From Capillidium heterosporum (lineage: Eukaryota > Entomophthoromycota > Entomophthoromycetes > Entomophthorales > Capillidiaceae), in contig WBMQ01000015.1 in the NCBI GenBank assembly GCA_016630905.1, positions 496,001 to 560,000 of the forward strand: a stretch of DNA of 64,000 nucleotides, written 5' to 3'. The notes under the pieces were generated by a model that had not been told where the DNA came from, did no database searches, and was given only the letters and a program-made list of their open reading frames with translations. The position numbers and the translations under genes were made by a program. The first letter of the stretch is position 1. Every line of letters begins with the position of its first letter. This document shows, in pieces, positions 46,523 through 57,951 of the stretch.

Positions 46523-46906
46523 TCTTATTCCGACATTGTGTTCTAAATAAACGCTTTTATAGTTATTTAAGCTACAACTATGAGTTAGTGGTTATCTTAA
46601 ACCAAATATATTACTTAATTGCTATGGATTTTCGATTCTATAAAATAAACGTATATTAAAAGTTATATAGCATCTTATAGTTTGTTGGGATTTCATAGTT
46701 CAAATTGGCTCCCATATACAAACAGTTTAAGTGACTAAAAGTAAGAAAGGTGTGCCATCAATATTAAATAGCATATTTTATTTGAAAAATTGTAGGAGTT
46801 TATTATAAAATTAAGCTTCGAAATACTGTCCAAAGATATCCAAAGGTAGGATTTATAATTAATTTATCTAAGAAACCTGAAAACTGATTAGGTTGAAACC
46901 CATAGG
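46523..46906. other. Convergent 3' flank
   Basis: AATAAACG at 46,546 serves as a likely polyadenylation signal of the cysteine-module gene. The right part belongs to the 3' flank of GST paralogue 2. Confidence 0.45.
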
Positions 46907-47811
46907 TTATTGAATAGGATTGGAACGCACAGTTGGGGCATCTTTGGCGTAACCATCAAACAGATTGAGTATTTCATCATACCAAGCTTTGAGAGCTGGG
47001 TCCTTGTGGTTGGTTACAATATAATCGAAATCTTTGGGTACACCCAAGTTGATCATGTGCAGGTATCCAAACAACGAGTAGTCGGAGTAGGTAACTAAGC
47101 AAAGGTTATTAGAATGCAGGAAATAGGTGTAAATAAAGTTACTTTGATCCCCCTCCAAATATCTATTTGCTTTCAATATCTCTCTAAAAAAGTCGAAGGC
47201 TTTATTGGCAGTCTCAATACTGTCTTCCCATTTACCACAAAATTCTTCAACACTACATCCAAATTGCTTCTCTCTTTTGATCCTCTGATGTACTTCATCA
47301 TTTGGTGAAAAGGTCTTGAATATCTGGGGTAAAAGGCATTTCAAAGCATAAACAAAGTCCCCTTCCATCTGTCGAACTTCGATCTCTTCGGCGAACTTGG
47401 TACCACTGGGGAAAAGTTTGGGAGCATTTGGATAGCGTTTCTCTAAGTCAAAGGCGATTTGTAAGGAGTTGTAGCTGTAAGTTGAGTCGTCAAAGACTAC
47501 AGTAGGGATTAGATCCCATTCACCATTCCTTTTATATTGAAATTATGAGTGGTGTTGGTTAAGAAGATTTATATTGAAAGTATAAGGTTACGTTAGTTTT
47601 GAAATGGTGGGAGCTACTTCCGATAATGCTAGGCCTACTCTTTCGAATTCAATGCCCTAGGTTACATATAGGTTTAAAAGATGAAGTGATGTATATAAAA
47701 AGCTGCAAAAAAGTAGTTTACTTTGTGCTTAAGGGCCATCAACGTACGCCAGGCAAAGGGACTGGTATGAAGACCGGTTAGCTTGTTTTCACTGACATAA
47801 ACTTTGACCAT
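46907..47811 (-). CDS. Glutathione S-transferase, etherase-like (GST paralogue 2)
   Basis: Four exons, 47811-47722, 47656-47592, 47528-47143 and 47094-46907, lengths 90, 65, 386 and 188, exactly those of GST paralogue 1, giving 242 residues. Text is nearly parallel throughout: MVKVYVSENKLTGLHTSPFA at the start, EFERVGLALSEVAPTISKL, VHQRIKREKQFGC and LGVPKDFDY, ending AKDAPTVRSNPIQ. Introns differ in sequence. Orientation is opposite to paralogue 1, with about 9 kb and three unrelated genes between, so the duplication was inverted or followed by rearrangement. Cytosolic glutathione-dependent detoxification or ether cleavage is inferred from the family. Confidence 0.85.
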
Positions 47812-49155
47812 ATTCTAATGTTTAAAACAACTTTACCTTTTCAAATACTCTACTCTCGCTTGTATTTATAGCAGTGATGTTAGTCTTTCGTATAAACTTT
47901 AGCTGTATACTTTACCCATTTTACCTAAGGTTTATAGTTTATTGATTCTGTAGTATTTGATTTTGTTGGATCGGTTAAAGTGGTAATTTTTGTATTATTA
48001 AGCTTAGAAATATATTTCCACAATTTACAGCTTTATAAAGTTCAAACCAGATATATATTGGACAAGTATATAGTTGGTAGTTGTAAAATATTTGCTTTAA
48101 ATATGTACTTTTAATAAAACAGGGGTTTTTATAAAAGCGGCTCAAATTTGGTTTGGATACTGGTAAGTTATGTTTGAAAGGATTGGCCCAGTTGCCAGTA
48201 AATACTTGAAATTTGGTTAAATCATGCCAGTTATTGAAGGTAAATAGTGCTGAAAATATAAATATAGAGATGTACTTTAAAATAATGTATGCTTATTTTA
48301 TAATATAGTAGAGCTATTAGGTGCATATTTTTAACTTATAATTAAAAGCAATATACTGATTAAAAATTTACTTACAATAGCAATTTATATCAATTTCATC
48401 AACGTTGGTATTACTACCATATTTACGGCTAATATTTTATTTGAACTAAAGCATAATGCAATAGTTTAACTAAACTTATAAACTTTTGCTTTTATAGGAA
48501 ATGCTTTGAACCTAAAGCTTCATATTAGCTTAGAAAGTAGCATGCTTAAAGTACAACTAGCTAACTGTGTTCGAAATTATTGGAGCATATGGTACTATGA
48601 TATATACAAGTGCAGCGATAATTCCCTTAAATGTTAAACTTTTTGGAGTAGGATTGCCTATATGAATCTAACATCCCTTTAAATGTAGGATACCCATTTG
48701 GGATTCAAATAAAAGTAAATTCGATTTATCGAAGTCAAAACAGTTGCACGTATTATTTTTCATTACCTCTCTTTGGGCTACTGTAGCATATTCTTAAATT
48801 CCAACAAGTAGGCTTTAGGGACGTATCATCCCAATAGCTGATACATGTCGAAGCTTGTAATAGGTGATAATGTCCAGTATAGAGCCTAAAAATCTACTAC
48901 AGCTTTATATTTAATATATATACCGAAAATACTTTTTTGCCAGGTGTATTATAAAAGCAACTAGATATTAAAAGCCACATTACTGCTAGATCAATACTTG
49001 CCAAATAAGTTTGCTGGAAAATTGTACCATTAGCACTTCAAAGAATTTAGCTCAAAGCCCAATAAGAAATTTTCATGTTGGCCGTCGATTCCAAGCTAAA
49101 ATTTGAAAATTAAATCTCCAGGCCACCCTGCGAATCGAAATTTACTTGTGTATTC
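47812..49155. other. AT-rich spacer
   Basis: No gene recognised. Confidence 0.4.
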
Positions 49156-49161
49156 TCGATC

Positions 49162-49371
49162 ATGGCCTCAAAACCATTAACCTGCCAACCTAAACAAAGG
49201 GTAAAAGTTCGTTTATGTTGTTCTAAAGATCTCAGTTTAGAACCTAAAGGTAGAAAAGTTGGCGCGCGACTACCCAATCAGCAATTTGGAATTATGGTGG
49301 GAACTGGTTGCAAAATTTCATTTCCGGGATCTTTTTGGGATGATCTTATAAAATACAAATTAGGTAATTAA
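49162..49371 (+). CDS. Short ORF, 69 residues, doubtful
   Basis: ATG-started frame (MASKPLTCQPKQRVKVRLCC, then PKGRKVGARLPNQQFGIMVG) with four cysteines and balanced composition, standing out from the AT-rich surroundings. No signal peptide, no known family and no obvious intron. It could be a small gene, an exon or a relic of one. Confidence 0.25.
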   Translation: MASKPLTCQPKQRVKVRLCCSKDLSLEPKGRKVGARLPNQQFGIMVGTGCKISFPGSFWDDLIKYKLGN

Positions 49372-49559
49372 ACCATTCAATTCCTTTTCAAATTTCAGTA
49401 TAGCTGGCAAAATTAGCTAATTTTCAAACTAGAACTTGTTATCCATCAAGTTAGATCGAAATGCAACGAACCAAAAGTCGGAATACATAGGACCCTAGAA
49501 TCGAAGTTCGCATTCTTACTGCAATTTGCATAGGCTTTTACTTTAGTTGTGACAACTAC

Positions 49560-49822
49560 TGGCGAATTCAAATAGAATTATTTAATGTAGCTGCACTTGT
49601 TGTCACTTTTAAACTAAAATTGTCGACAAAATGCCTAAAGTTGCCATCGGTTCGGATTTCAATTTGCCTAAGATCCAAATCGATGGAAATTGGCACTTTA
49701 TGCCTTTTTAAACTTTGCGATCGAAACCTACTAAAAACATCTACGATCTCAGCACTATAAGATGTAGCACCAGCCCTCCAATTTGAATATAAACGCAGGC
49801 TTTGGATTTCAAAAAGCACATC
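49560..49822 (-). pseudogene. LRR remnant, copy 5
   Basis: A minus-strand frame without ATG reads FEIQSLRLYSNW, then KVPISIDLDLRQIEIRTDGN and FRHFVDNFSLKVT. This resembles the LPFQISLNVNFCDPTLQHN part of the 14.3 kb LRR relative. No other exon is found, so I call it a solitary relic. Confidence 0.35.
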
Positions 49823-49962
49823 TATATAAATCTAAACTGGTATTCAAATCAGCTATTACCCTCTTAACGACAACAACAACAGCAACAGTAGCAACAACTC
49901 AACTCTACCTGTTGTAAAGAATAAATCAAACTTCACTTGCCCCAACTACATCCATATATACA

Positions 49963-51252
49963 ATGACTATAATGACAAGAAGCAAGACGAAGCAACAAAG
50001 CACCTGCCAAGAGAAATCTTCGATAGCCTCAAGCCAACCCAGCCTACTCGACCAATCCCAACTCAGCCAGATGGCTACGTTACTAATCTGTCCTTGTTGC
50101 GACAGTGTTTTGAAGGAGCCTTCGACTTTGACTTGTGGACACACCGTATGTAGAAGCTGTATACCGGCCACAACACCAGTCAAATGCCCCATTCCCAGCT
50201 GCAACAAGCCCCACTACTGCGACGACGTCAAAATAGACATAATCTTCACCAAGCTCCTGCAACTTATAAAACAAGGGACCATGCTAACCTGTCCAACCTC
50301 TTCCGAACCATCATCCCTATCTTCATCTGATTCAGAAGAAGTTGGCGACACCTTGCTACCAGAACTGGAATGCCAACTCTGCTTAAACTTACTTTTAGAT
50401 CCACTAACAGTACCCTGCGGCCATACCCTATGTAAAAGCTGTACCATACGGTCTTTAGATTACTCGGATCGATGCCCAACTTGCCGGTGCAAGTTACCTA
50501 GCTACCAATTCTTACAGTTGGCATCCCCCAACCTTTTGTTGAAACAACTTATCAACGTAGCTTATCCACATCTCATTCAACAGCGTAGTTTAAATTTGAA
50601 TAACGAGCTAGGTTCCGATATCGACGAAGTACCATTGTTCGTATGCTCGCTAGTCTTCCCCAAAATGCCCTGCTATTTACACGTCTTCGAAGCCAAGTAT
50701 AGGTTGATGGTGCGACGTTGTTTAGAGATGGGTCGCCCCAGGTTCGGTATGGTCCTACACTCCAATAGCCGTATTGGATTCCACGAATTTGGTACTATGG
50801 TCGAACTACGTAACGTTGAAGCTTTGCAGGATGGTAGATTCCTTTTGGATGCGGTAGGTACCTATAGATTCCGCATCTTGGAGCGAGGTATTCGCGATGG
50901 CTATAACGTTGGTAGAATCGAACGTTTAGATGATTTGGATTTCGATGAAGTACCAAACGATGAGGAACCTACTTTAAACCAACTTTATGACGAATGTAAA
51001 TCTTTTGTTGAAGCTTTAAAAGCTAGTTCTACCCCATGGCTGTATCGAAGGCTTAATGCAACTGTAGGTCCTATGCCTACTGATCCTAGTGATTTTTCGT
51101 TTTGGATCGCTTCGATTGTGCCTTTGGATGAGCAAGAGAAGTTTGAACTGTTGCCTATCAGTTCACCTTATAAGAGACTAGTGTTGGTTAGGCAGTGGAT
51201 CCTTGGGTTGAAGGATCAGTGGTGGTTCGATAGGATGTGTCAGGTTATGTAG
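49963..51252 (+). CDS. RING-RING-LON protein (LONRF-like E3 ubiquitin ligase)
   Basis: Single exon, 429 residues, ATG at 49963. Two C3HC4-type RING fingers: residues ~46-78 (CPCCDSVLKEP, TCGHTVCRSC, CPIPSC) and ~138-173 (CQLCLNLLLDP, PCGHTLCKSC, RCPTCRCKLP). They are followed by a LON substrate-binding domain from ~218 (VPLFVCSLVFPKMPCYLHVF, EAKYRLMVRRC, GRPRFGMVL) to the end. RING-LON order matches animal LONRF1-3 and fungal relatives. These are expected to be ubiquitin ligases recognising misfolded or oxidised proteins through the LON part, which lacks any ATPase or protease domain. Acidic Ser-rich linker at ~108-130. A (CAA)n-like stretch sits in the leader at 49,870-49,900. Confidence 0.85.
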   Translation: MTIMTRSKTKQQSTCQEKSSIASSQPSLLDQSQLSQMATLLICPCCDSVLKEPSTLTCGHTVCRSCIPATTPVKCPIPSCNKPHYCDDVKIDIIFTKLLQLIKQGTMLTCPTSSEPSSLSSSDSEEVGDTLLPELECQLCLNLLLDPLTVPCGHTLCKSCTIRSLDYSDRCPTCRCKLPSYQFLQLASPNLLLKQLINVAYPHLIQQRSLNLNNELGSDIDEVPLFVCSLVFPKMPCYLHVFEAKYRLMVRRCLEMGRPRFGMVLHSNSRIGFHEFGTMVELRNVEALQDGRFLLDAVGTYRFRILERGIRDGYNVGRIERLDDLDFDEVPNDEEPTLNQLYDECKSFVEALKASSTPWLYRRLNATVGPMPTDPSDFSFWIASIVPLDEQEKFELLPISSPYKRLVLVRQWILGLKDQWWFDRMCQVM

Positions 51253-52370
51253 GAGGTGTCGGTACATGCCTGGCTTTTGGTGTTTTCATAGAGGAAGTTT
51301 ATGTTCGACCTTGTATCGTCTAATTTTAATTGTATGGATTTTGATATTGACCTTGCGTTATAATTATCAACATCTTCAAATCGAAAATAGATTCTAGTCT
51401 ATTGTATTATGTAGTTGCTTTATAGTCTATTAAAATTTCTTTTGATAGTTGTACACCTTATTTATCGCTTATATAGATATATCTCCTATTATTTTATAAG
51501 TACATTTATCAATAGCCCTAGGTGTATCTATTTCAGATATGTTCGCCAAGATAGGAGAACTTTTCATTTGAATTAGCTTCCATACCAACTTGGGAACTGG
51601 GCTTACAATGGGCATTTCCGACAGCATCCAAAGGATCAACAAAGCATTGGCTTGAAGTAAACTTGTTAAAGAATATCTCCACCTTTTAGTTTCTAGACTT
51701 GATATAGTACGGCCAACATTATAATGATGGATCAAGGGATATATAATTTTTCAATAGGAGATGAGTGGCTGTAGCGTAAGGAATATCCTTCAAAGCAAAA
51801 CATTGGGCTTATTTTTGGAGTTGTGGTTGTCGGCACTCGATGATAAGATTTTGATTGGAAAAGTTTACTTATATAGTAAAAATTGATATATGGTTTATTT
51901 GTAAACCAATATTTATATTTCTTTATATGTATTCGATGCTGGTGTGAGTTGCTTTCAAAATATAAATAGTTTCCAAGTAGATGCTTTTGACTGAATTGAT
52001 TTTGGACTATTGGCTAAACTAGCTCAATTTCTATATTTGAGTTTGTGCCCATTGTATTTAAAAAGTCTTGCAGTCGGGTTCGGAAAAAAAGACGATTATA
52101 GTTTACAACTTTTACACATGTATGGTCTTCATATTGCAAAAGATAAGGCTGTATAAAGCCATTATAGGTCTCTCAATGCCCCTTGAAAAGCTTGGACCTC
52201 TGCAAAAGGAGTTTTTGCGATGTACTCATATACTGTATTGGTTCACATCTATCCGAGTACAACTTAGATTTAGTAAAGTCGACAACGTGACCTCCATATG
52301 GTAACTTTGCCAAGACCCAGCTATTTAATTGTCTTGGTTCCTAAAACTAATCTCTTGTTATTTTCCCAAC
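51253..52370. other. Spacer with a possible gene relic
   Basis: On the minus strand 51,469-51,735 holds open text in two frames, one with LLQANALLILWMLSEM and another with CFVDPLDAVGNAHCKPSSQV. No ATG and no clear splice sites. Otherwise nothing recognised. Confidence 0.3.
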
Positions 52371-52569
52371 ATGAAATTTTCAACTTTAATTTTAGGTGCA
52401 ATTGCCTTGGTTGCTGTAAGTGGCCAAGTTGAGGTTACCAGAAAGGAAGAAACTACTACTATCAAGGACACTACAGTTGCAGTTACTACCAACAAATCAA
52501 CTACTGCAGCTAGTACCAGTACTACCAAGGAGACTCCAATTACTCCAACTACTACCGAGCAGCCTAAAC

Positions 52570-52601
<32 letters not shown>

Positions 52602-52949
52602 TCCGTCGCAACTTCGGAAACTTCGACTTCTAAGCCATCTGAAACTACCACTGAAGTCCCTCCTACTACCACTACGACGACTGAACCTACTTCAACTACA
52701 ACAGAGACTCCAACTACTACTACTACTACTGAAACCACTTCAACCACTCCTACGTCCACTGAACCTACTACTACCGAGTTGACTATAAGCCGCAACACTA
52801 AATCTACCTTAACTACCACCTCGACTTCCAAAGTCAAAGTCACTCGCTCTTTAACTGACCTGGATACTAGTTCTTCCATGAATATGATGCCTCAACCTTT
52901 AGTTGTTGTTGTGACGTTGATCGTAGGTTTGGTAGCTGCTTTCCAATAG
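52371..52949 (+). CDS. Thr-rich GPI-type cell-surface protein
   Basis: 192 residues from the ATG at 52371. Signal peptide MKFSTLILGAIALVAVSG, then a long Thr/Ser/Pro/Glu-rich region (for example TTKETPITPTTTEQPKPTTT) expected to be heavily O-mannosylated. A C-terminal hydrophobic tail, QPLVVVVTLIVGLVAAFQ, preceded by small residues (DTSSSMN) fits a GPI-attachment signal. Such proteins are cross-linked to or anchored on the fungal wall. The ACT/ACC trinucleotide repetition is a by-product of the Thr runs. The antisense and shifted frames are shadows. Confidence 0.75.
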
Positions 52950-54067
52950 GCTTTTATAAGCTTTTAAGGTGTTGGATTTGATATCTTTTTTATAGTTTAG
53001 TTTAATAAAGCTGATCTATTAAATAGCTTGCTGTATTTATAAATTTTACATAAGCGTTTGTTTATAAAGCTAGTTGTAATAGTATGTGTTGCATGTATTA
53101 AATACACTATATTATCAAAAAGTTGATGGTATATAGACTAGCGAGATTGAAAAAGCTGCCGAAAATTAGGCTTCCGATAGACTATAAAAAGTATACCGTA
53201 AATTATAATATTTATGTGCAATTGAAGAAAGTTTTGAAATGTAGAGTATCGAACATTTTAGCATATATGTGTAGATATCTAGGCTCTGCATTGTTTTACA
53301 TGGAATGCCATATATACCTATAAATATAGTGAATCTACTCTCAATAGTATGTATTCTGAAATAGCTTGAGGAGGATGTTGGCTCAATATCTTGATGGGAA
53401 ATCCATATTTTTACATGTAATTTCTCTTGTTTAATACATATCCAAAATACTATCAAAGGAGTCATTATTTAGTGCAATTCTTTGGCCAAGTGGGAGCGTT
53501 GAAGCATGCTATAAGTATATTATCATAAAACCATTGTTTTCCGAGATAACATCGGGAGTGGGGTAGGTTGTTTACTCTACTTTTCAAAAGCCATTCTTGT
53601 CAGAATTTATTGTGCCAATACCTTAGCTTTCTTTCAGGAATTTAATGGTATAGTTTCCGACCAGAATTATATCCCTCAAGCTGGAGCCACAATGATTCGT
53701 TGGCTTGTACTGAACCTTGGTTTGATTAGAAGTTCGTTGAAGCCCCACATTTTTGCAAGTGAAACTTGAACTTCAAAGCTATTTTTAGTTGTGTTGAGCT
53801 TTATTTCCTGATATATATGCCTTACCAACAAACCATGAAATATGGATACAAGTGGACGTTACAAACTACAACTTTTACACCAGATTCCAGGTCCAAGCCT
53901 CAATATAATTCGCCAATCTTGGTTCCAAGCTAAAAGATTTGGAAGCCTTACCTTGAGTTAAATCTTGCAAGCTCCTGCAGAATTTCTTTACAGTTATTTC
54001 AACCCAGCTCAACTACAGTCTATTGCAACACTATCAGAGTAGAAAGCTGTACTCCCATTCTTCCAAC
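52950..54067. other. Spacer
   Basis: No gene recognised; small frames on both strands lack features. Confidence 0.4.
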
Positions 54068-55737
54068 ATGCCACCAAACAAAATCCTGATAGAAAACTAC
54101 TCGATAAAGGGTGGCCCCATAAATAAGCGAAAACGCGATGAGCTCAGCTTGGGAGTCCAAGATTCGTTCAAGAAGGAAACTTTGAGCTTGTTGTCTTCCC
54201 AGATCAATATAGATTTTTCAGCTGTATTCATAGTTTTGATTGTTCTCGTCGCCACCATTTTTATTGTGGCTTTGTCGTGGGTCCTATACACATGCTTCAT
54301 TTCGAAAAGGAGAATGGCAAAGGTATTTTATTTATTAAAAGTTCAAATTTACTAAACATTTGTCTATAGTTAAAAACAAGTTCTTTGAGCGAATTACCTA
54401 CATCAACTTCGAATAAGGATAGTCATTCTTCATTCAGTAGCGACAACCAACATAAATATATCGATCAGGAATGTTTAATGACAAAGAAAGAAGTAAATTT
54501 CAAAACTATTATTCACATCTAACTTAGTAACCGTTAGAGAAACACTGTATTTACTATCGAAAACCTTAGGCAGGCAGTGAAAAAGCCCTTCCGATTTTCA
54601 ACCAACTCGCATTCAGCCAAAGTCAGCGAAAACTTGTCGAATTTGACCAAGACGCCAAAGAAGTTGGATTTTGAGCTATCGGAGATAGCCTCCACCTCTT
54701 TAAGCACCAGCTCCAAAATAAGTGTAGATATGTTGGACAAGAATTTCAACTCCATCCCCAAATCGAAATCGCACCTACCAACCGACTCTTGGGATCAGTA
54801 CATGACCATCCTCAAGAACAAGGAGGACCTGCAGTTTAAAGATGTCCCCCACACCCACAACGCTTCAGCCGACCTCGTCCACTCTATCAATTCCAGTGAA
54901 TTTTCAAAACATAAGCACCATCCTTCCTTACTGTCGCACTACTTTTACAACACCATAGGCCACTACAACAAGGTCGAGCCGGCCACCAAATCATCCAGCT
55001 CACTAAGTGTAGATCTACAGCAACCCAAATCATTGACGACTACCCCCAAAAGTGACAATGTTAATGATTCATCAACCAAAAAGTACCATCGCAATTCCAA
55101 AAGCAACTTTTACGGTTTATCCAACATGCAAAGAACACCCGTCAATGACTACAACAAGACACACAAGTATGAGAGTTCAGGCGATTCTCTACAGCAGTTG
55201 TTGACCCCCGACTCTGACAGCGTGCAGTTTGATTTCAACCACATGCCCTACCCGGAACAAGAGACCCAATCCTTCACCCACTTGGAACCAGATGAAGTTT
55301 CTAGCCTGCGACGTCGAAGTTCTGTCGATACCTCTTTGCACTCCAAGTTGAAATCAACAGCCTCCAACGAGAAGCTTAAAGCGGTCTACGAAAGTGATCT
55401 CAGAGGTGGTGATTACAAGACAGGTACGGCCTTTAGTTTCCAAAATCGGTCGACTGAAGGGTTAACATACTTTCGAAGTGCTAATGGGTCGGCTACTTCT
55501 TTGAACTACTACGACTTGATCAATTCTAACTCCAACGCCAAAAAGCATCGCAAACTTTCTGTCGACTTCATCATGAACATGCATCCAAGAAATTTGAGCT
55601 TGCAACTGACGAATAAAAATAAGCTTGGAAAAAATAAGGCGTATGGATTGGTAGATGCCAGCCAGTCGAGCGAATCGCTTAAACGCAGAGCTTCCGATTT
55701 GAATGTCAGGGCGACAACATCAATGACGTCGACGTAA
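54068..55737 (+). CDS. Single-pass membrane protein with long Ser-rich cytosolic-type tail
   Basis: Three exons, 54068-54322, 54370-54492 and 54574-55737, encode 513 residues. Start ATG at 54068 (MPPNKILIENYSIKGGP). A 50-residue polar N-terminus precedes one transmembrane segment (FSAVFIVLIVLVATIFIVAL, then SWVLYTCF) and a basic stop-transfer ISKRRM. The remaining ~430 residues are Ser/Thr/Asn/Lys-rich with many possible phosphorylation sites (RRRSSVD, HRKLSVD, KRRASDL). Absence of a signal peptide and positive charges after the segment suit an N-out, C-in plasma-membrane or endomembrane protein, perhaps a scaffold. I know no family. Introns are in phase 0, and the second acceptor (GGCAG at 54573) was chosen because it restores the open frame. 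Confidence 0.7.
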
Positions 55738-57415
55738 AGGATACGGAGTTAAGTGGAACGGTAAAGAGTAACACACCGAGTAGATAACTTTTGACTTTTC
55801 AATGGTGACCAACATCTAGAATTTTGGTCTGTAATATATATACATATACGTGTAGATTTTCAGTGTAGTTTTAGTAAAGGGAATAAATGGGACTAGATTT
55901 ATTTTTCTTTTGTTGTATTTTGACTTTTGAAAGGCAGAGTTTGTAGTTGAAATGTACTGTATTGAATATAAGCATTATAGATGTTGATTTTTGTAATAGG
56001 CTTGTATGTTTGCAGATAGTTTACTTTTTTAAAAGATATATATGGATTTTGTACATTGCTTAGTTAGGTATATCTATTAGTTTAGATGTAGATGGTAGAG
56101 CTCATTCCAAAAAGATATATTAAAAATACCAAATTAATTATAATAGTACAAATAAACAGTTGTAGTATAGTTATCATCAATCTTACAAAGTTTCGAGTAC
56201 TGATGTTGGAGGGACAAAGATTACCTTGGGGCTTCGTTATTTCTATATCCAATGTCTATTTGATAGCCTGTAAAGGTATGAAATATAGTAGGGTTTCATT
56301 TATAAATCTTCATATATTTAGTATTAGATAGCATCGTAGCTGAAGTAAATCGGTATCTATAAGTCTATTTATCGAAAGTTCTTTGATAGACTTATTAAAG
56401 CTTTAAAAGAGGATTTCAAACATATTATTTTACTATATATATATCAATAGTGTAAACTTTTGATTATATATTACTTTTACTGTAGATACTTTGTCAATTT
56501 AGCCTTACCAAAAGTATGATCTGGATCAAAATATACATTCAACAAGTTCCGAATTAGTTGTACTATAACTAGTAATTTGGACTATTTTAAACCAGTTTGT
56601 AATTTTGGATGGATCTCCTTGAGACAGATTCTGTTGGTTATTGTAGCTCATTGCAGATACCCCAAAGGAAAATGCATTTGTCATATTATTAGAATAGAGT
56701 GCTACTCTAAAAACAAAGAGGTTGAGGGTCGGGCTACTCTGGAAATAAACTGAGTAGCCTTTAGGAGAGCGAAGACTTCACTACCCCGTGAGGAAATGCT
56801 TTAATTTTATATGTATTTCTATTATAGTTTTTGGTAAAAAGCAGACCTAAAACATCTGAGAGCGACATCTATTTAATTACGCCCAAAAGAGGTATGATAG
56901 AGGGAGTTAATTTTGGCCACCAGCGTATATTTGGATACAAATCTCCTTATCTTTACTGCTTTGAAAAGAAGTAGTTACTCCTGAGGGATGTCTACATTCT
57001 ACTAATGAGCTTAAATACGGGTTGTAAGTAAGCTATAGGTTTAGGAAGGTATAATTAACTTGAATTGGCTACTTTTCATTAAGGATTTCGGAAAATAGCT
57101 GTTGTACGTAAACATAAAATTTGTAGCAAAGCTTAAGCATACCCTTTATCCAGTAGCCGGTAGCCCATCCATTCTCATAATCAGACTATCGGGGTTGTAG
57201 GACACCCAGACTCTTGAGATTTTAAGATATTATCAAAAAATATATGAGCCTATTTGATTTGAGAATGTGGATATCTCAACAGGATCCTAACATGTAAAGC
57301 AGACTTTTAGGTATTGTAATCGTTATGGATTGCTTGCTTTTGCTCAAAAGGTATGACGAACCGTTAAAATATTGCAGTTTACAAATCTTTGGTGCACTTT
57401 ACCATAGCGCGCTTG
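55738..57415. other. Spacer with likely decayed gene at 56.6-57.4 kb
   Basis: 55,738-56,570 is AT-rich without genes. From about 56,580 the plus strand contains many protein-like pieces in changing frames (ERRLHYPVRKCF, VNFGHQRIFGYKSPYLYCFE, YPVAGSPSILIIRL), as expected for a strongly decayed gene. I cannot name it. Confidence 0.3.
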
Positions 57416-57416
57416 A

Positions 57417-57677
57417 TAAGATACACCCATTCAGCTAGGCTATTCTTTAAAGGTAAAGGTACAGAGATATACGAAACACCTGTATGCAAGCCAGTGTTAC
57501 GTTGTCGGAGAAAACAGCTCTAAAGGTAGTGCGGGTGTTGTTTGTATCGATGACTCAATAACCAAAGAGATTGATAAATTTCATCAAAACATTGGACTAG
57601 CTAAAAGTGTACATCCCAATTCGAAGTTGAAATTAACTGAACAGTTAACTGCTAACTTCCACTACCAAAAGGGTTAA
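57417..57677 (+). pseudogene. Open frame without ATG, probable 3' piece of a decayed gene
   Basis: One plus-strand frame stays open for about 85 codons (LGYSLKVKVQRYTKHLYASQ, CYVVGENSSKGSAGVVCIDD, SITKEIDKFHQNIGL, LTEQLTANFHYQKG) and has neither ATG nor an obvious acceptor. Composition is protein-like, and it continues the pieces seen upstream from 56.6 kb. Product unknown. Confidence 0.3.
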
Positions 57678-57844
57678 CTCGACTTGAAAACATGTAGGGA
57701 AAATTAAAAGCTCCAAAAACATATACTTCAGTCGTTTTAAACTACTTTAAAGTGAAGGGCTTGCATACCTACCTGAAGTTGATGTTTGGGAAATTGCAAC
57801 TTGCTAGTTGTAAATATATATAGTTAACTCGTTGTTGCAAAGTG

Positions 57845-57852
57845 TATATAAA
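57845..57852 (+). promoter_or_regulatory. TATA box of the repeat-peptide gene
   Basis: TATATAAA lies 107 nt upstream of the ATG at 57952, with an A-rich leader between. Confidence 0.55.
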
Positions 57853-57951
57853 CAAGCTGGAGAGAATCGATCTAAAGCATTATAAACAGCTTCTCTATCG
57901 AGTACAAAAAATTTAAATAACCAAACAACTTATCAACAGCTAATTAATAAA

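Noticed and set aside
45951-46550. 199-residue shifted-frame ORF at the end of the cysteine-module gene
   Set aside because: Overlaps modules 15-17 in another frame, and its repeats mirror theirs.
52358-52879. Long Val-rich antisense ORF
   Set aside because: Mirror image of ACN threonine codons in the Thr-rich surface protein on the other strand; no ATG-led signal peptide.
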